DNA of 64,000 nucleotides from Pseudanabaena mucicola str. Chao 1806 (GCF_030323025.1 NZ_CP097329.1:4466341-4530340); one strand, 5' to 3'. Shown: positions 7,980 through 15,835, counted from the stretch's first letter. Made by a program: numbers and translations. Notes: generated by a model from the letters alone, not told the origin.

Positions 7980-8456
7980 TCACCATGGTCTCCCATACTC
8001 CCGGTAATGCCTCTGAAGCATGGGACTGTAGTGAGCGACTAGAGGGGATACATCGCGCTCACTTACTTCCGAATGCCACCCAAGATCATTCTGTACCGCC
8101 ATAGCGACTCTCCTCACCAATCGCCATTCCGGTTTCCTTTCAAGAGCCTTCCGACACCAGAGCGAGTGCTCTGCGGGTTGCAGCAAGTGCATCAAGAACG
8201 ACAGTTCTTCGTTTGACGGCGGCAATGAGTTTAGGTCGGCTGACAGGCCGAGGCGATGAACAAAGTAGCTCCACGGTTCGTCATCACGCCAGTAAAAGTA
8301 CTGCCGATACGCTTCGACTATTACGACGAGCGGATTTCGCTCCAGCGATGCAAAAAAGCCAGCTTCCCCAGAATCGGCGGGCAGCAATGGCAATGCCTGG
8401 ATCTGCTGGTCGACCGGAGCGGCGAGAAACCCGAGTAACACAGCGAAATGGTTCAC
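7980..8456 (-). CDS. Cassette-encoded protein of unknown function
   Basis: About 158 aa, starting at GTG 8456. Upstream ATG starts (to 8510) lie inside the attC at 8472-8557, so the GTG is preferred. The protein is acidic to neutral, rich in Trp, Leu and Tyr (VVIVEAYRQYFYWRDDEPWSYFVHRLGL) with no signal peptide or clear membrane segment. Its base composition is clearly richer in GC than the host. No family is recognised. It ends 10 bp before its long attC. Confidence 0.55.
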   Translation of the reverse strand: MNHFAVLLGFLAAPVDQQIQALPLLPADSGEAGFFASLERNPLVVIVEAYRQYFYWRDDEPWSYFVHRLGLSADLNSLPPSNEELSFLMHLLQPAEHSLWCRKALERKPEWRLVRRVAMAVQNDLGWHSEVSERDVSPLVAHYSPMLQRHYREYGRPW

Positions 8457-8471
8457 GAGCGTGCTCCTGCT

Positions 8472-8557
8472 GCCTAACGGCTTAATTGAGCTGCGACAAG
8501 TATGCTTCAACTCTCACCAGTATACTCTGTATTGTCTGCACCAACGAAGGGTTAGGC
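8472..8557 (-). repeat. attC site
   Basis: Boxes GCCTAAC (8472-8478) and GTTAGGC (8551-8557). The arms TTGAGCTGCGACAA and TTGTCTGCACCAA pair with small mismatches. It lies only 49 bp from a second, decayed attC, so the short DNA between them (8558-8605) is a gene-less cassette or a cassette remnant. Confidence 0.8.
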
Positions 8558-8605
8558 TTCACACTTAGACTCTTGAAACTCATATTTGATGACGTAATTT
8601 TTGAA

Positions 8606-8669
8606 GCCAAACAGTCTAGTTGAGCGTCTGCTAGTAACCTTTGCATCCACTCCAAGATCGGGGTTTGCG
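8606..8669 (-). repeat. Degenerate attC after the ankyrin gene
   Basis: GCCAAAC (8606-8612) and GTTTGCG (8663-8669) are imperfect R boxes; AGTTGAG and CTCCAAG survive from the arms seen in the sites at 4323, 6556 and 9678. It is placed correctly, just after the stop of the ankyrin gene. Probably no longer functional. Confidence 0.45.
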
Positions 8670-8677
8670 AAAATCTT

Positions 8678-9517
8678 TCACGAAGAGCGGCGCTTTCTAG
8701 CAGTTTCCATAATGCGAATCATCTTCTGATATTTTTCCCCTTCTTCTCTGTAAGTTCCACCTCGCGTCGCATCCAGATATTTCTCATTGGCTTGGATGAA
8801 AGGCGAGATTCCCTTGTTGTCCTTCCAATCCACGTCAGCTCCTGCGTCTACTAACATAGCTACACTCTCAACACAATTATTTCCAACTGCGTAATGTAGA
8901 GGTGTGCTACCTATAAAGTCTTTCGTGTTAACTTCGGCTTTTGCTGCGAGTAACAAATTGATCACTTTAGTGTCGCAATATGACGAAGCCGCTGTATGCA
9001 AAGGAGTTTGGTAGGATTTATTTTGAGCATTGACATTGGCATCTCGATTAATCAGCAGTTCGGCTACGTCACTCCAGTGGGACGGCACTAGATGCAATGG
9101 AGTATTTCCGTCAAAATCTTTTGCATTGACATCAGCACCTTTGTCAGTTAAAAACTTTGCAATTTCATACGAACCAGAAGGATCTCCAAAACGAAAGGCT
9201 AAATAATGCAGTGGTGTGTGGCCAGTGATGTCATCACGACCATTCACATACGCACCTTTGCTCACCAGGAATTGTACCAACCTTAAATCTCCACTTTTAA
9301 CTGCACAGCCGAGCAAAGGTGGCGATAATTTCATTGAACTCCAATTTCCATAAATCAGGACATCTTCATGCCGATTGGGATCGCCACCCCACTTAACATA
9401 TTTTCTGATTTCGTTCGGCTTTTTACAGATTCCGTACCTATCTTGATTACATCCACCATTGAGGATTAGCAGTCCAATGAATAGGCTAGTAATGAATAGT
9501 GGGCGTTTGAACAGCAT
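8678..9517 (-). CDS. Ankyrin-repeat lipoprotein
   Basis: 279 aa from ATG 9517 (an upstream ATG at 9547 adds ten residues before the signal peptide). Residues 1-20 form a lipoprotein signal peptide ending in a lipobox (LILNGGC), so the protein should be attached to a membrane on the outer face. From about residue 70 it carries five ankyrin repeats with the typical TPLHYA and GADVNAKD motifs. A charged C-terminus follows (EEGEKYQKMIRIMETARKRR). The partner is unknown. It is an integron cassette gene with a decayed attC at its 3' end. Confidence 0.8.
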   Translation of the reverse strand: MLFKRPLFITSLFIGLLILNGGCNQDRYGICKKPNEIRKYVKWGGDPNRHEDVLIYGNWSSMKLSPPLLGCAVKSGDLRLVQFLVSKGAYVNGRDDITGHTPLHYLAFRFGDPSGSYEIAKFLTDKGADVNAKDFDGNTPLHLVPSHWSDVAELLINRDANVNAQNKSYQTPLHTAASSYCDTKVINLLLAAKAEVNTKDFIGSTPLHYAVGNNCVESVAMLVDAGADVDWKDNKGISPFIQANEKYLDATRGGTYREEGEKYQKMIRIMETARKRRSS

Positions 9518-9574
9518 AGGTATACAGCTTGGGTGAATGAGCGCCAATCAAGTTTAGAATCACGAACTTGTGTT

Positions 9575-9658
9575 GTTAGACTACTAAGCGAGCAATCCAC
9601 GATGACCATTCTTGATTTCACGGCGTACCATTAATCTACACAATTGCTGAGGCGTTGA
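9575..9658 (-). pseudogene. Cassette gene tail with a half attC
   Basis: On the - strand, 24 codons of open frame (containing LCRLMVRREIKNGHRGLLA) end in TAG at 9584-9586, directly followed by GTCTAAC (9581-9575), an attC R'' box. The second half of that attC is missing. This is the residue of an older cassette whose front and attC end were deleted. Confidence 0.4.
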
Positions 9659-9677
9659 ACATGAAAGTACCTTCCTC

Positions 9678-9763
9678 GCCTAACGGTCTAGTTGAGCCGC
9701 CGCAGTCAAACTTTGGATTTGACAGATCACTTTTGAATGGTCGGCTCCAACGCAGTGTTATAC
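9678..9763 (-). repeat. attC site of the HicBA cassette
   Basis: Boxes GCCTAAC (9678-9684) and GTTATAC (9757-9763). The arms GTTGAGCCGC and CGGCTCCAAC pair with one extrahelical base. It follows the hicA stop by about 10 bp. Confidence 0.85.
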
Positions 9764-9773
9764 CTCTTCAATA

Positions 9774-9980
9774 CTACAAGTCTCGCTCTGTAAGTTCAGC
9801 AATTTTCATTAACGCTCTCAATGTTCCAATCTTTAAATCTTGATTGCGGTGAACAGGGATAGATAAGATTTTTGAACTTTGAAAATTCTCATAAATATGA
9901 TGACTTCCAGTAATTCTTTGTAAAGTCCAACCTCTTTGCTCAACAATCTTACAAAGTTGTTTTCCAGAGATAGACTTCAT
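9774..9980 (-). CDS. hicA: HicA-family mRNA interferase toxin
   Basis: 68 aa, normal for HicA. It shows the family's double-stranded-RNA-binding-like pattern: KSISGKQLCKIVEQRGW, the catalytic-His segment ITGSHHIYEN, and IPVHRNQDLKIGTLRALMKIAELT at the end. HicA toxins cleave mRNA and are neutralised by HicB. It overlaps the upstream hicB gene by 4 nt. The order antitoxin first, toxin second is found in many systems. Confidence 0.9.
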   Translation of the reverse strand: MKSISGKQLCKIVEQRGWTLQRITGSHHIYENFQSSKILSIPVHRNQDLKIGTLRALMKIAELTERDL

Positions 9981-10180
9981 ACAGCGATTTCCACAACTTT
10001 ATCACTTGAGCTTATATTCTTCAGTCTGTTGGCAACACTCAACCAGCCCTCAATTGCGTCTTGTAAATTTTTCATTACCTCATCTAAGTTATCACCTTCA
10101 GTGATGCACCCTGGCAATGCTGGTACTTCTGCCCAATAACCACCTTCTTCTGCTGGATGAATGACTGCGCTGATTTTCAT
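9977..10180 (-). CDS. hicB: HicB-family antitoxin
   Basis: 67 aa. It has the partial RNase H fold pattern of short HicB proteins: ISAVIHPAEEGGYWAEVPALPGCITEGDNLDEVMKN. There is no obvious C-terminal DNA-binding domain; the tail is short (SSDKVVEIAV). It is translationally coupled to hicA. The 67-bp upstream gap to the DUF1232 gene can hold a promoter, so the pair may be expressed on its own, as is usual for toxin-antitoxin cassettes, which stabilise arrays. Confidence 0.88.
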   Translation of the reverse strand: MKISAVIHPAEEGGYWAEVPALPGCITEGDNLDEVMKNLQDAIEGWLSVANRLKNISSSDKVVEIAV

Positions 10181-10247
10181 AGACTGATTTTTGAATATGT
10201 ACTTAATCTATAATATCAGACTCAGAACCTTCAAGAAAACTTGAACC

Positions 10248-10595
10248 TTAGTCTCCAAACCAGTCTTTTAATTTTTGCCTTGTTTTTCCCTTAACATTTT
10301 CATCTATATGAATTGCTACGGCAGCTACGGCAGCAGCCAGCGCACCTAGATCGTCCGCATATCCAACGACTGGAGTTATATCAGGAATAGCATCTAAAGG
10401 AAAGATAAAATAGCCTAACGCAGTGTATATGATTGCTTTCGCTCCAACAGGAGTATTTGGGCTTTGCGCTGCATAGTAAAGCCAAAGTGCTTTCTCTATA
10501 ACTTCTTTTCCTGCTGCTAGAGCAAAGCCAAAAATTTTATCCCAGAAGCTCTGATCAGAATAGTTTTGATCAAATTCATTTTTTTCTGAGTTCAT
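10248..10595 (-). CDS. DUF1232 (YkvA-like) membrane-associated protein
   Basis: 115 aa from ATG 10595; an upstream start at 10667 would read through the end of the preceding gene and is unlikely. The motif KAIIYTALGYFIFPLDAIPDITPVVGYADDLGAL (residues about 56-88) is the DUF1232 signature: a hydrophobic helix, then PxDxxPD, then a D-D pair. An Ala-rich helix and a basic tail follow. Function is unknown, although the family often neighbours toxin-antitoxin genes. No attC separates it from hicB, so both may belong to one cassette. Confidence 0.8.
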   Translation of the reverse strand: MNSEKNEFDQNYSDQSFWDKIFGFALAAGKEVIEKALWLYYAAQSPNTPVGAKAIIYTALGYFIFPLDAIPDITPVVGYADDLGALAAAVAAVAIHIDENVKGKTRQKLKDWFGD

Positions 10596-10603
10596 TACAA
10601 TGT

Positions 10604-11209
10604 CTAAGTTGGTGGAGGTATAACGTCGTCTTTCCTCATCACGTTCTCGGCTTGCCAGACTTCCCATTCTCTCTTGTGCAACAGCAATGTCTCATCGAAC
10701 GTGCAGGGCACGACGCGCATCTGCGTACCAGTGTGAATCATTCCTAGAATTTCGTTCACGATATCCGTATGGCGTGAATAGCACGCCCAGTAAGCTCCGT
10801 CCCAGTTGTCGAAAAGGACATCGACCGTCTTCAAGATGTGGGGACTTAGAATCCCGTCTTGGTTCCAGAACGGTCTCGGAACGGTCACGGGGGACGAGAA
10901 GCCGAACAGTCTGTTCCAATCGTCCGCGAAGAGTGTGCCTTTGGTTTCAAGGAATCTGTCGTCTTCGACAAGCGCCAGTGGCTGATCGCCAAAAAGGAGC
11001 TCAGTTGCCTCGCACTCCGCGTCCAACATGCGAGAACGATCAAACGTATCGCGCTCAATTAGCCACGAGTAACCCCGAAGTCGTGTCAGCACTGGCCGAA
11101 ATATGCGCTCGAAGCAAGGACTATTGTCCTCACGTGAGTAATAGACGCGCAATCCTCGCCAGTCCACCACGCGATAGGGCCACCACCCCCATCCTTCAGT
11201 AGTACTCAT
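10604..11209 (-). CDS. Cassette-encoded protein of unknown function, 201 aa
   Basis: Aromatic- and acid-rich soluble protein (WGWWPYRVVDWRGLRVYY at the start; FDNWDGAYWACYSRH near residue 135). No family is recognised. Codons and bases are richer in GC than the host, pointing to foreign origin. Its 3' end has no proper attC; instead a core-like GTTATAC lies inside the last codons (10618-10624), so the original C-terminus may have been replaced at a cassette junction. The opposite strand is also open but reads as an Arg-rich shadow. The start at 11209 lies 37 bp after the attC at 11246. Confidence 0.6.
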   Translation of the reverse strand: MSTTEGWGWWPYRVVDWRGLRVYYSREDNSPCFERIFRPVLTRLRGYSWLIERDTFDRSRMLDAECEATELLFGDQPLALVEDDRFLETKGTLFADDWNRLFGFSSPVTVPRPFWNQDGILSPHILKTVDVLFDNWDGAYWACYSRHTDIVNEILGMIHTGTQMRVVPCTFDETLLLHKREWEVWQAENVMRKDDVIPPPT

Positions 11210-11245
11210 CGCACCTCCAATAGTCCCACAATTGTTTCGGTGGAC

Positions 11246-11303
11246 GTATAACGGATAAGTTCAGCGGTCGGCGTAGCCGATCCGCTGGAACTGATGGTTA
11301 GCC
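11246..11303 (-). repeat. attC site of the first cassette (58 bp)
   Basis: Boxes GTATAAC (11246-11252) and GTTAGCC (11297-11303). The arms AGTTCAGCGGTCGGC and GCCGATCCGCTGGAACT pair with two extrahelical bases, an almost textbook attC. Its R'' box supplies the stop codon of the first cassette gene. Confidence 0.9.
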
Positions 11304-11798
11304 TTGAACTCTTGTTGGCTCACGCTCACCTTGCCTCAAGGCCGAAAAAAAAGCGGCGTTATATTCGAGGCAATGCGCGAGGGAACCCTCAGCGAGGACC
11401 ACGTCATGTCCTTGCACCAACTGAACAGGAAGCCGGAGAACAAAGAAAACATCGCCATCCTCGTACTTGCTTTCGACAAGCTGAAGCGGGATGAGATCCT
11501 CATGCCGGAACTTTCTGTGTACGACACGAAATGGAAAAACCACCCGACCCTCGACGACGCCATCGCGCTCAACTATGACCGATGTACAGGGATGGCGGTT
11601 GCACAACCAAGCTAGATAACTGCCAAATCCCCACATTACCGCCAGGACGACAAATGGATACCATGTCGGATAATCGTTTGGGCTTTCGACTCCGTCAACG
11701 ATGGCACTGATGGTTCCGAATGCTAATCCGAGTAACCACAACACCGTAAAACACCATAGCAATATCCATTTCCGAGAACCAAAATAGTAGCTGCGCAT
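11298..11798 (-). CDS. First-cassette membrane protein
   Basis: 166 aa. Two hydrophobic helices near the N-terminus (ILLWCFTVLWLLGLAFG, about 12-28, and WYPFVVLAVMWGFGSYLAWL, about 46-65) are followed by a mostly beta-strand soluble domain (VIVERDGVVEGRVVFPFRVV...). Function unknown. As the cassette next to the integrase it would normally be the newest insertion and the best expressed. The stop TAA lies in the attC (11298-11300). The base composition is richer in GC than the host. Confidence 0.65.
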   Translation of the reverse strand: MRSYYFGSRKWILLWCFTVLWLLGLAFGTISAIVDGVESPNDYPTWYPFVVLAVMWGFGSYLAWLCNRHPCTSVIVERDGVVEGRVVFPFRVVHRKFRHEDLIPLQLVESKYEDGDVFFVLRLPVQLVQGHDVVLAEGSLAHCLEYNAAFFSALRQGEREPTRVQG

Positions 11799-11824
11799 TT
11801 GCTAATTATATATTATCTTGCAAA

Positions 11825-11885
11825 TTACAGGATAAATACTTTTATAGGATAAATATCTCACGACTTGCTAGATAAAGCAACTAAT
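11825..11885 (-). other. Candidate attI region
   Basis: The 146 bp between intI and the first cassette must hold attI. It contains two direct repeats AGGATAAATA (11829-11838 and 11846-11855), 17 bp apart, which could be the extra integrase-binding repeats seen in some attI sites, and one GTT core on the - strand (GTTGCTT, 11881-11875). The core fits GTTRRRY poorly, so the exact crossover point is uncertain. Confidence 0.35.
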
Positions 11886-11944
11886 AAGCGTAATATCTAG
11901 TCTCTTGCAGGGTAATATCCTCCTATAGAATTTTATTAAGCAAA

Positions 11945-12976
11945 ATGTTGGATAACATACCCAAGCCTGTACTGAAAAATCAGATGCCTGCCCTAGCCTC
12001 AAATGGGCAGATTGAGCCGCCACCTAGAGAGATGTTAGATCGAGTTAGGGATGCCATTCGGGTTAAGCATTACTCCTATCAAACCGAAAAATCCTATGTG
12101 CAATGGATTCGGCGGTTTATTTTGTTTCACAATAAACGACACCCAAGTGAAATGGGAGGTGATGAAGTTAATGCTTTTTTAACGCATTTGGCAACTACCG
12201 AAAATGTGGCAGCATCAACCCAAAATCAGGCGCTTAGTGCAATCTTGTTTCTTTACCGTGAAGTATTGCAGCAAGAACTCGATCTCAACCTTGATGCAGT
12301 TAGAGCCAAAAAGCCCCGCCGCTTACCAACAGTGCTTACAGCCGAAGAAGTACGGGCAGTATTGCAACAAATGGAAGGCGTTTCACAACTGGTAGCAAAA
12401 TTACTGTATGGCAGTGGCTTAAGACTAAATGAAGCCCTGAGCTTGCGGGTTAAGGACTTAGATTTTGCTCAAAAGCAACTGCAAATTCGTGATAGTAAGG
12501 GCATGGAAAGCCGTATCACAATGTTGCCTGATGCACTTATGGAGTCATTGCAGTTGCATTTAAGTGCAGTTAAGTTATTGCATTTACAGGATTTAGAGCA
12601 TGGATGCGGCGAAGTGCATCTTCCATTTGCCTTAGAGAGAAAATATCCCAACGCACCCAAAGAATGGATTTGGCAATATGTATTTCCCAGTCATAGCCTT
12701 GTTACAGATCCGAGATCGGGAATAGTTAGGCGATATCACATTCATGAGAGTAATATCCAAAGAGCAGTTAAAAGTGCCGTTGTTCAAGCAAGAATTCAGA
12801 AAAGGGTTAGTAGCCATACATTTCGCCATAGCTTTGCCACACATTTATTAGAAAATGGCTATGATATCCGTACTGTACAGGAGTTATTGGGACATAAAGA
12901 TGTCAAAACAACCATGATTTATACTCATGTTCTCAATCGCGGCGGTAAAGGAGTAATTAGTCCGCTCGATCGCTAG
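11945..12976 (+). CDS. intI: Integron integrase (tyrosine recombinase)
   Basis: 343 aa, close to the usual 320-340. It recombines attI with attC sites to capture, excise and shuffle cassettes. Catalytic residues fit: Arg160 in [13 protein letters not shown], His291 and Arg294 in [12 protein letters not shown], His317 in LGHKD, and Tyr326 in TTMIYTHV. The N-terminal SAM-like domain begins near residue 30 ([19 protein letters not shown]). The IntI-only insert is present (about 226-265: [20 protein letters not shown]), which separates it from XerC/D and phage integrases. It is divergent from the cassette array, as expected. An internal ATG 14 codons later is an alternative start. No frame damage is seen, so it may be active. 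Confidence 0.95.
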   Translation: MLDNIPKPVLKNQMPALASNGQIEPPPREMLDRVRDAIRVKHYSYQTEKSYVQWIRRFILFHNKRHPSEMGGDEVNAFLTHLATTENVAASTQNQALSAILFLYREVLQQELDLNLDAVRAKKPRRLPTVLTAEEVRAVLQQMEGVSQLVAKLLYGSGLRLNEALSLRVKDLDFAQKQLQIRDSKGMESRITMLPDALMESLQLHLSAVKLLHLQDLEHGCGEVHLPFALERKYPNAPKEWIWQYVFPSHSLVTDPRSGIVRRYHIHESNIQRAVKSAVVQARIQKRVSSHTFRHSFATHLLENGYDIRTVQELLGHKDVKTTMIYTHVLNRGGKGVISPLDR

Positions 12977-12993
12977 ATAAACAAGACTTAGAT

Positions 12994-13476
12994 CTAAATA
13001 CCCGTAAGCTTAGCGATCGCCCCTTCTAAAGAGCTTGGTAGCGATCGCAACAACTTACGTTTTTCAAAATCCACAGGTACGAGGGTCACCGTTGCTGTTA
13101 CACATAGATCTGTTTCTGTACGAATTTGATATTCCCAGTTTAGACGTACCTTATCTGGCACAAGCTTCGTCATGACCAGCACATCATCGCCCATTCTTGC
13201 AGAACGATGATAACGCAAAGACATCTCAGCTACAGGTAAATCAACCCCTGCTGAGACTAGTTCCTCAAAGCTCATCCCCACTGTCCGCAAACATTCTACC
13301 CTTGCCTCTTCCATCCAAGTTAAATACATTCCATGCCAAACTACGCCTGAATAGTCCGTATGGTGGGGATAGACTCGCACAGGGTAGTTGAACCAACCAT
13401 TATTAGTATTAGTTGGTTGAAACTTAGTAATCTCACTGGTTAGAGTTGTAGAAGGTAAATCTGCCATTATGGTCAT
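12994..13476 (-). CDS. Acyl-CoA thioesterase, 4HBT hot-dog fold
   Basis: 160 aa. After a 25-residue variable leader comes a hot-dog domain with the 4HBT catalytic pattern: VRVYPHHTDYSGVVWHGMYLTWMEEARVE, where the Asp after HHT is the expected nucleophile or base. It should hydrolyse an acyl-CoA or acyl-ACP thioester; the substrate cannot be read from sequence. The second ATG (4 codons in) is also possible. It converges on intI with 17 bp between stops and marks the host side of the integron. Confidence 0.85.
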   Translation of the reverse strand: MTIMADLPSTTLTSEITKFQPTNTNNGWFNYPVRVYPHHTDYSGVVWHGMYLTWMEEARVECLRTVGMSFEELVSAGVDLPVAEMSLRYHRSARMGDDVLVMTKLVPDKVRLNWEYQIRTETDLCVTATVTLVPVDFEKRKLLRSLPSSLEGAIAKLTGI

Positions 13477-13491
13477 ACCTAGAATAAATAA

Positions 13492-13875
13492 CTACAGTAA
13501 ATTCTCTAGGCGACGGCGCATCATGGCAATTACGGGATCTTCGACTATGATTTCATCCTCTGGCTCTGATTGATTATTTTCGAGATCCTTAGACCAATCA
13601 GTTTTATCAACATTTTTCTCAGGTGGTACTAGTAGACCCTCGGTTGGCACAATATTTAAGTCATAGTTCGATTCTCGACAAAATGCCTCTAAATCTTCGC
13701 TGTCAATACTCTCTACTGTCGGCGATAAAAAATCCTGCGCTTCTAGTAGACCTGCATAACGAATTGCATCATCTTCCTGTTCAAACGCAACCACAATGTT
13801 GTCACCATCTATTTCTAGGGTGTAGATACCTTCGTTATCGGTGTTGGCGTTAAACAGCAATACCCAAACTTGCAT
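13492..13875 (-). CDS. DUF3110 protein
   Basis: 127 aa. The N-terminal two thirds (VWVLLFNANTDNEGIYTLEIDGDNIVVAFEQEDDAIRYAGLLEAQDF) fit DUF3110, a small alpha/beta domain found in cyanobacteria and plastids. An acidic tail follows, ending in a short basic helix (IAMMRRRLENLL). Function unknown. The gene lies 15 bp upstream of the thioesterase gene on the same strand and is probably cotranscribed with it. Confidence 0.8.
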   Translation of the reverse strand: MQVWVLLFNANTDNEGIYTLEIDGDNIVVAFEQEDDAIRYAGLLEAQDFLSPTVESIDSEDLEAFCRESNYDLNIVPTEGLLVPPEKNVDKTDWSKDLENNQSEPEDEIIVEDPVIAMMRRRLENLL

Positions 13876-13956
13876 AGAAAAAACTCGACCATTAGAAAAG
13901 TTTTAATATTGTATAACACGCTTATATACCTATCGCTAAGCTCAGAACTCTAAGTA

Positions 13957-13995
13957 GGTAAGGATGGGCGGCGCGAAGCACCGCCCATCCTTACC
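13957..13995. repeat. Extragenic palindrome with GGCGG core
   Basis: A perfect inverted repeat GGTAAGGATGGGCGG / CCGCCCATCCTTACC around a 9-base loop, between divergent genes. It belongs to a loose family of GC-cored palindromes in this window (see findings). Lying between two divergent promoters, it is unlikely to be a plain terminator. Confidence 0.6.
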
Positions 13996-14052
13996 ACAAT
14001 ACAGACTACCAGCTTAACGATGATTAAAAATTTTTAATGGGGAGTTGTAACT

Positions 14053-14604
14053 TTGCGTCTCGATCACTACACCACAGGAACTTACACTGTCGGTGCACCA
14101 CTTTGGAAACAAGTCCTTTGGTACTTTATTGGCTCACCAATTGTGCGTAGTTACTTTATGCCTTTTTCAAGCTTGAAGGTAATTATTTTGCGCTGTTTTG
14201 GTGCAGAAATTGGTCAAGGTGTGCGGATTAAAACGGGGGTGCGCGTCAAATTTCCTTGGCGTTTAATTATCAAAGATTTTGTCTGGATTGGGGAAGATGC
14301 TTGGCTGGATAATCTCGACCTGATTACGATTGAGAGCCACTGCTGCATATCCCAAGGGGTATATCTCTGTACAGGCAATCACGACTGGGGCGATCGCGAT
14401 TTTACGCTGCGTACTGCGCCCATTTATATCGAATCAGGCAGTTGGATTGCCGCCCATGCGACCATTGCCTCAGGGGTTAGAGTCGGTCAAGGCGCAGTTT
14501 TAGGCTTAGGTAGTGTGGCGACGCGATCGCTAGAGCCAATGACAATTTATAGTGGCAATCCCGCGATCGCCATTAAGTCACGTAAAATCAAATTACGCGA
14601 ATAA
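14053..14604 (+). CDS. WcaF-like hexapeptide acetyltransferase
   Basis: 183 aa. Left-handed beta-helix protein of the WcaF type: early FFMPFSSLKVIILR-like segment, then hexapeptide repeats (IGQGVRIKTGVRVKFPWRLI, IASGVRVGQGAVLGLGS) and the active-site His in CTGNHDW. It probably adds an acetyl group from acetyl-CoA to a sugar of an exopolysaccharide or LPS. Start is TTG at 14053 behind a GGGGAG ribosome site 8 nt upstream; no ATG lies nearby. A methyltransferase gene follows after 49 bp, perhaps one unit. Confidence 0.8.
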   Translation: MRLDHYTTGTYTVGAPLWKQVLWYFIGSPIVRSYFMPFSSLKVIILRCFGAEIGQGVRIKTGVRVKFPWRLIIKDFVWIGEDAWLDNLDLITIESHCCISQGVYLCTGNHDWGDRDFTLRTAPIYIESGSWIAAHATIASGVRVGQGAVLGLGSVATRSLEPMTIYSGNPAIAIKSRKIKLRE

Positions 14605-14653
14605 ATGGCATCACCATTTATTCGCGCTTAGAAATTATATTTTTTAAATTATT

Positions 14654-15601
14654 ATGACTGTTGCCAATTCAGCCCCTAGCCCCAAAATTGGACTAGCTTC
14701 ACGATTAGTTAATGGCATTTTAGCAATTAGCCCTTTATTTAATATTGCCAAACAACGCGCTCGGAAGATGATGATCAAACGCTCCGAGTCAATGGGCGTA
14801 AACTGGCGACAAATTGTTGCTGATTTGCAAAAACAAGATCTTGATGGCGAACTTGCCAAAGTCCAAAATCCTAATGTCCAGTATCCCGAATACTACCTCA
14901 AGCATTTCCACGCCTATGAAGAAGGGAATCTCGGCTGGCTACCTGCAACGGAAGTAGAAGTTGCAGCCTATGCTGTGCATTCACGAATTTGGAATGATGC
15001 GGAACCTCCTGTAAAAGGTGATCCCCGTCTACGCCAAAGCTATATTGATATTGTTAAAGAGAAGATTCCTGCACCTCAAGATATTCTCGATATTGGTTGC
15101 AGCGTTGGGATGAGTACTTTTGTATTGCACAATGCTTATCCACAGGCAAAAATTACAGGCTTGGATTTATCTCCCCATTTTTTAGCGATCGCCAATTACA
15201 ATACGCGCACTAAACATCCAGAGTTACAAGAATCACAACAGATCAAGTGGATTCACGCCGCCGCCGAAAATACAGGCTTACCTGATGCTTCCTTTGATTT
15301 TGTTTCCTGTTTTCTCTTATTTCACGAATTGCCTCAAGATGCGACGAGGCAAATTTTGCGTGAAATCCGTCGTGTCTTGCGTCCCAATGGTTACTTCACA
15401 CTTATGGATATGAATCCCTACTCCGATATCTATCTCAAGATGCCTCCCTACATCCTAACTTTACTCAAGAGTACCGAACCCTATCTCGATCAATACTTCT
15501 CTTTTGATCTAGCCTCTGAGCTAGTAGCCGCAGGCTTTGAGCCTCCTATGATTACGGCAAATACGCCTCGCCATCGCACTGTGATTGCCAAAGCTGTATA
15601 A
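14654..15601 (+). CDS. SAM-dependent methyltransferase
   Basis: 315 aa. A 140-residue N-terminal region with a helical part (FNIAKQRARKMMIKRSE) and NVQYPEYYLKHFHAYEEGNLGW precedes a class I methyltransferase domain with motif I DILDIGCSVGMST (about residue 150), motif II ITGLDLSPHF and motif IV SFDFVSCFLLFHEL. The substrate is unknown; the upstream acetyltransferase hints at a polysaccharide or glycolipid context. Related proteins are common in cyanobacteria. Confidence 0.85.
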   Translation: MTVANSAPSPKIGLASRLVNGILAISPLFNIAKQRARKMMIKRSESMGVNWRQIVADLQKQDLDGELAKVQNPNVQYPEYYLKHFHAYEEGNLGWLPATEVEVAAYAVHSRIWNDAEPPVKGDPRLRQSYIDIVKEKIPAPQDILDIGCSVGMSTFVLHNAYPQAKITGLDLSPHFLAIANYNTRTKHPELQESQQIKWIHAAAENTGLPDASFDFVSCFLLFHELPQDATRQILREIRRVLRPNGYFTLMDMNPYSDIYLKMPPYILTLLKSTEPYLDQYFSFDLASELVAAGFEPPMITANTPRHRTVIAKAV

Positions 15602-15731
15602 AGTTGTATAAATATGATGATGTGCCGTACTTTGTAAAGCACATCGTCGCTAGAGTTTGAGAGCTTTTAGGTTTTCCCTAATATAACTGACAACGCTATA
15701 TTAAAATTATTAAAGATTAGATAAGATTTAC

Positions 15732-15835
15732 TAAGTAGCTAGACATAAGTAAACTAAAAACCGAGAAGTTTGTTCCGCCCGCTACGCGGGCGGAACAAAC
15801 TCAGGTTTTGGGTTTTAATTAAGTTGTGCTACTTA
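15732..15835 (+). repeat. 104-bp MITE-like palindromic element, copy 1
   Basis: Ends TAAGTAGCTAGACATAA and TTGTGCTACTTA are inverted; the centre is a hairpin TTTGTTCCGCCCGC / GCGGGCGGAACAAA. Three further copies lie at 40533, 47700 and 59554. No coding potential. It sits 46 bp upstream of the DUF4079 gene. Confidence 0.85.

Noticed and set aside
8213..8485. 90-codon + strand frame in the GC-rich cassette
   Set aside because: Runs into an attC and has low-complexity Arg/Ser-rich content; shadow of 7980-8456.
4323..9763. The near-identical repeats considered as REP or MITE copies
   Set aside because: Box sequences, extrahelical bases, position at gene ends and the nearby IntI fit attC sites much better.
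10687..11202. Open frame of 171 codons on the + strand opposite the 201-aa cassette gene
   Set aside because: Arg/Ser/Pro-rich, no ribosome site, wrong direction for the cassette; typical shadow of a GC-rich gene.
11304..11615. 103-codon + strand frame starting beside an attC
   Set aside because: It lies opposite the membrane protein at 11298-11798, whose stop lies in the attC as cassette genes require; the + strand frame lacks such support.
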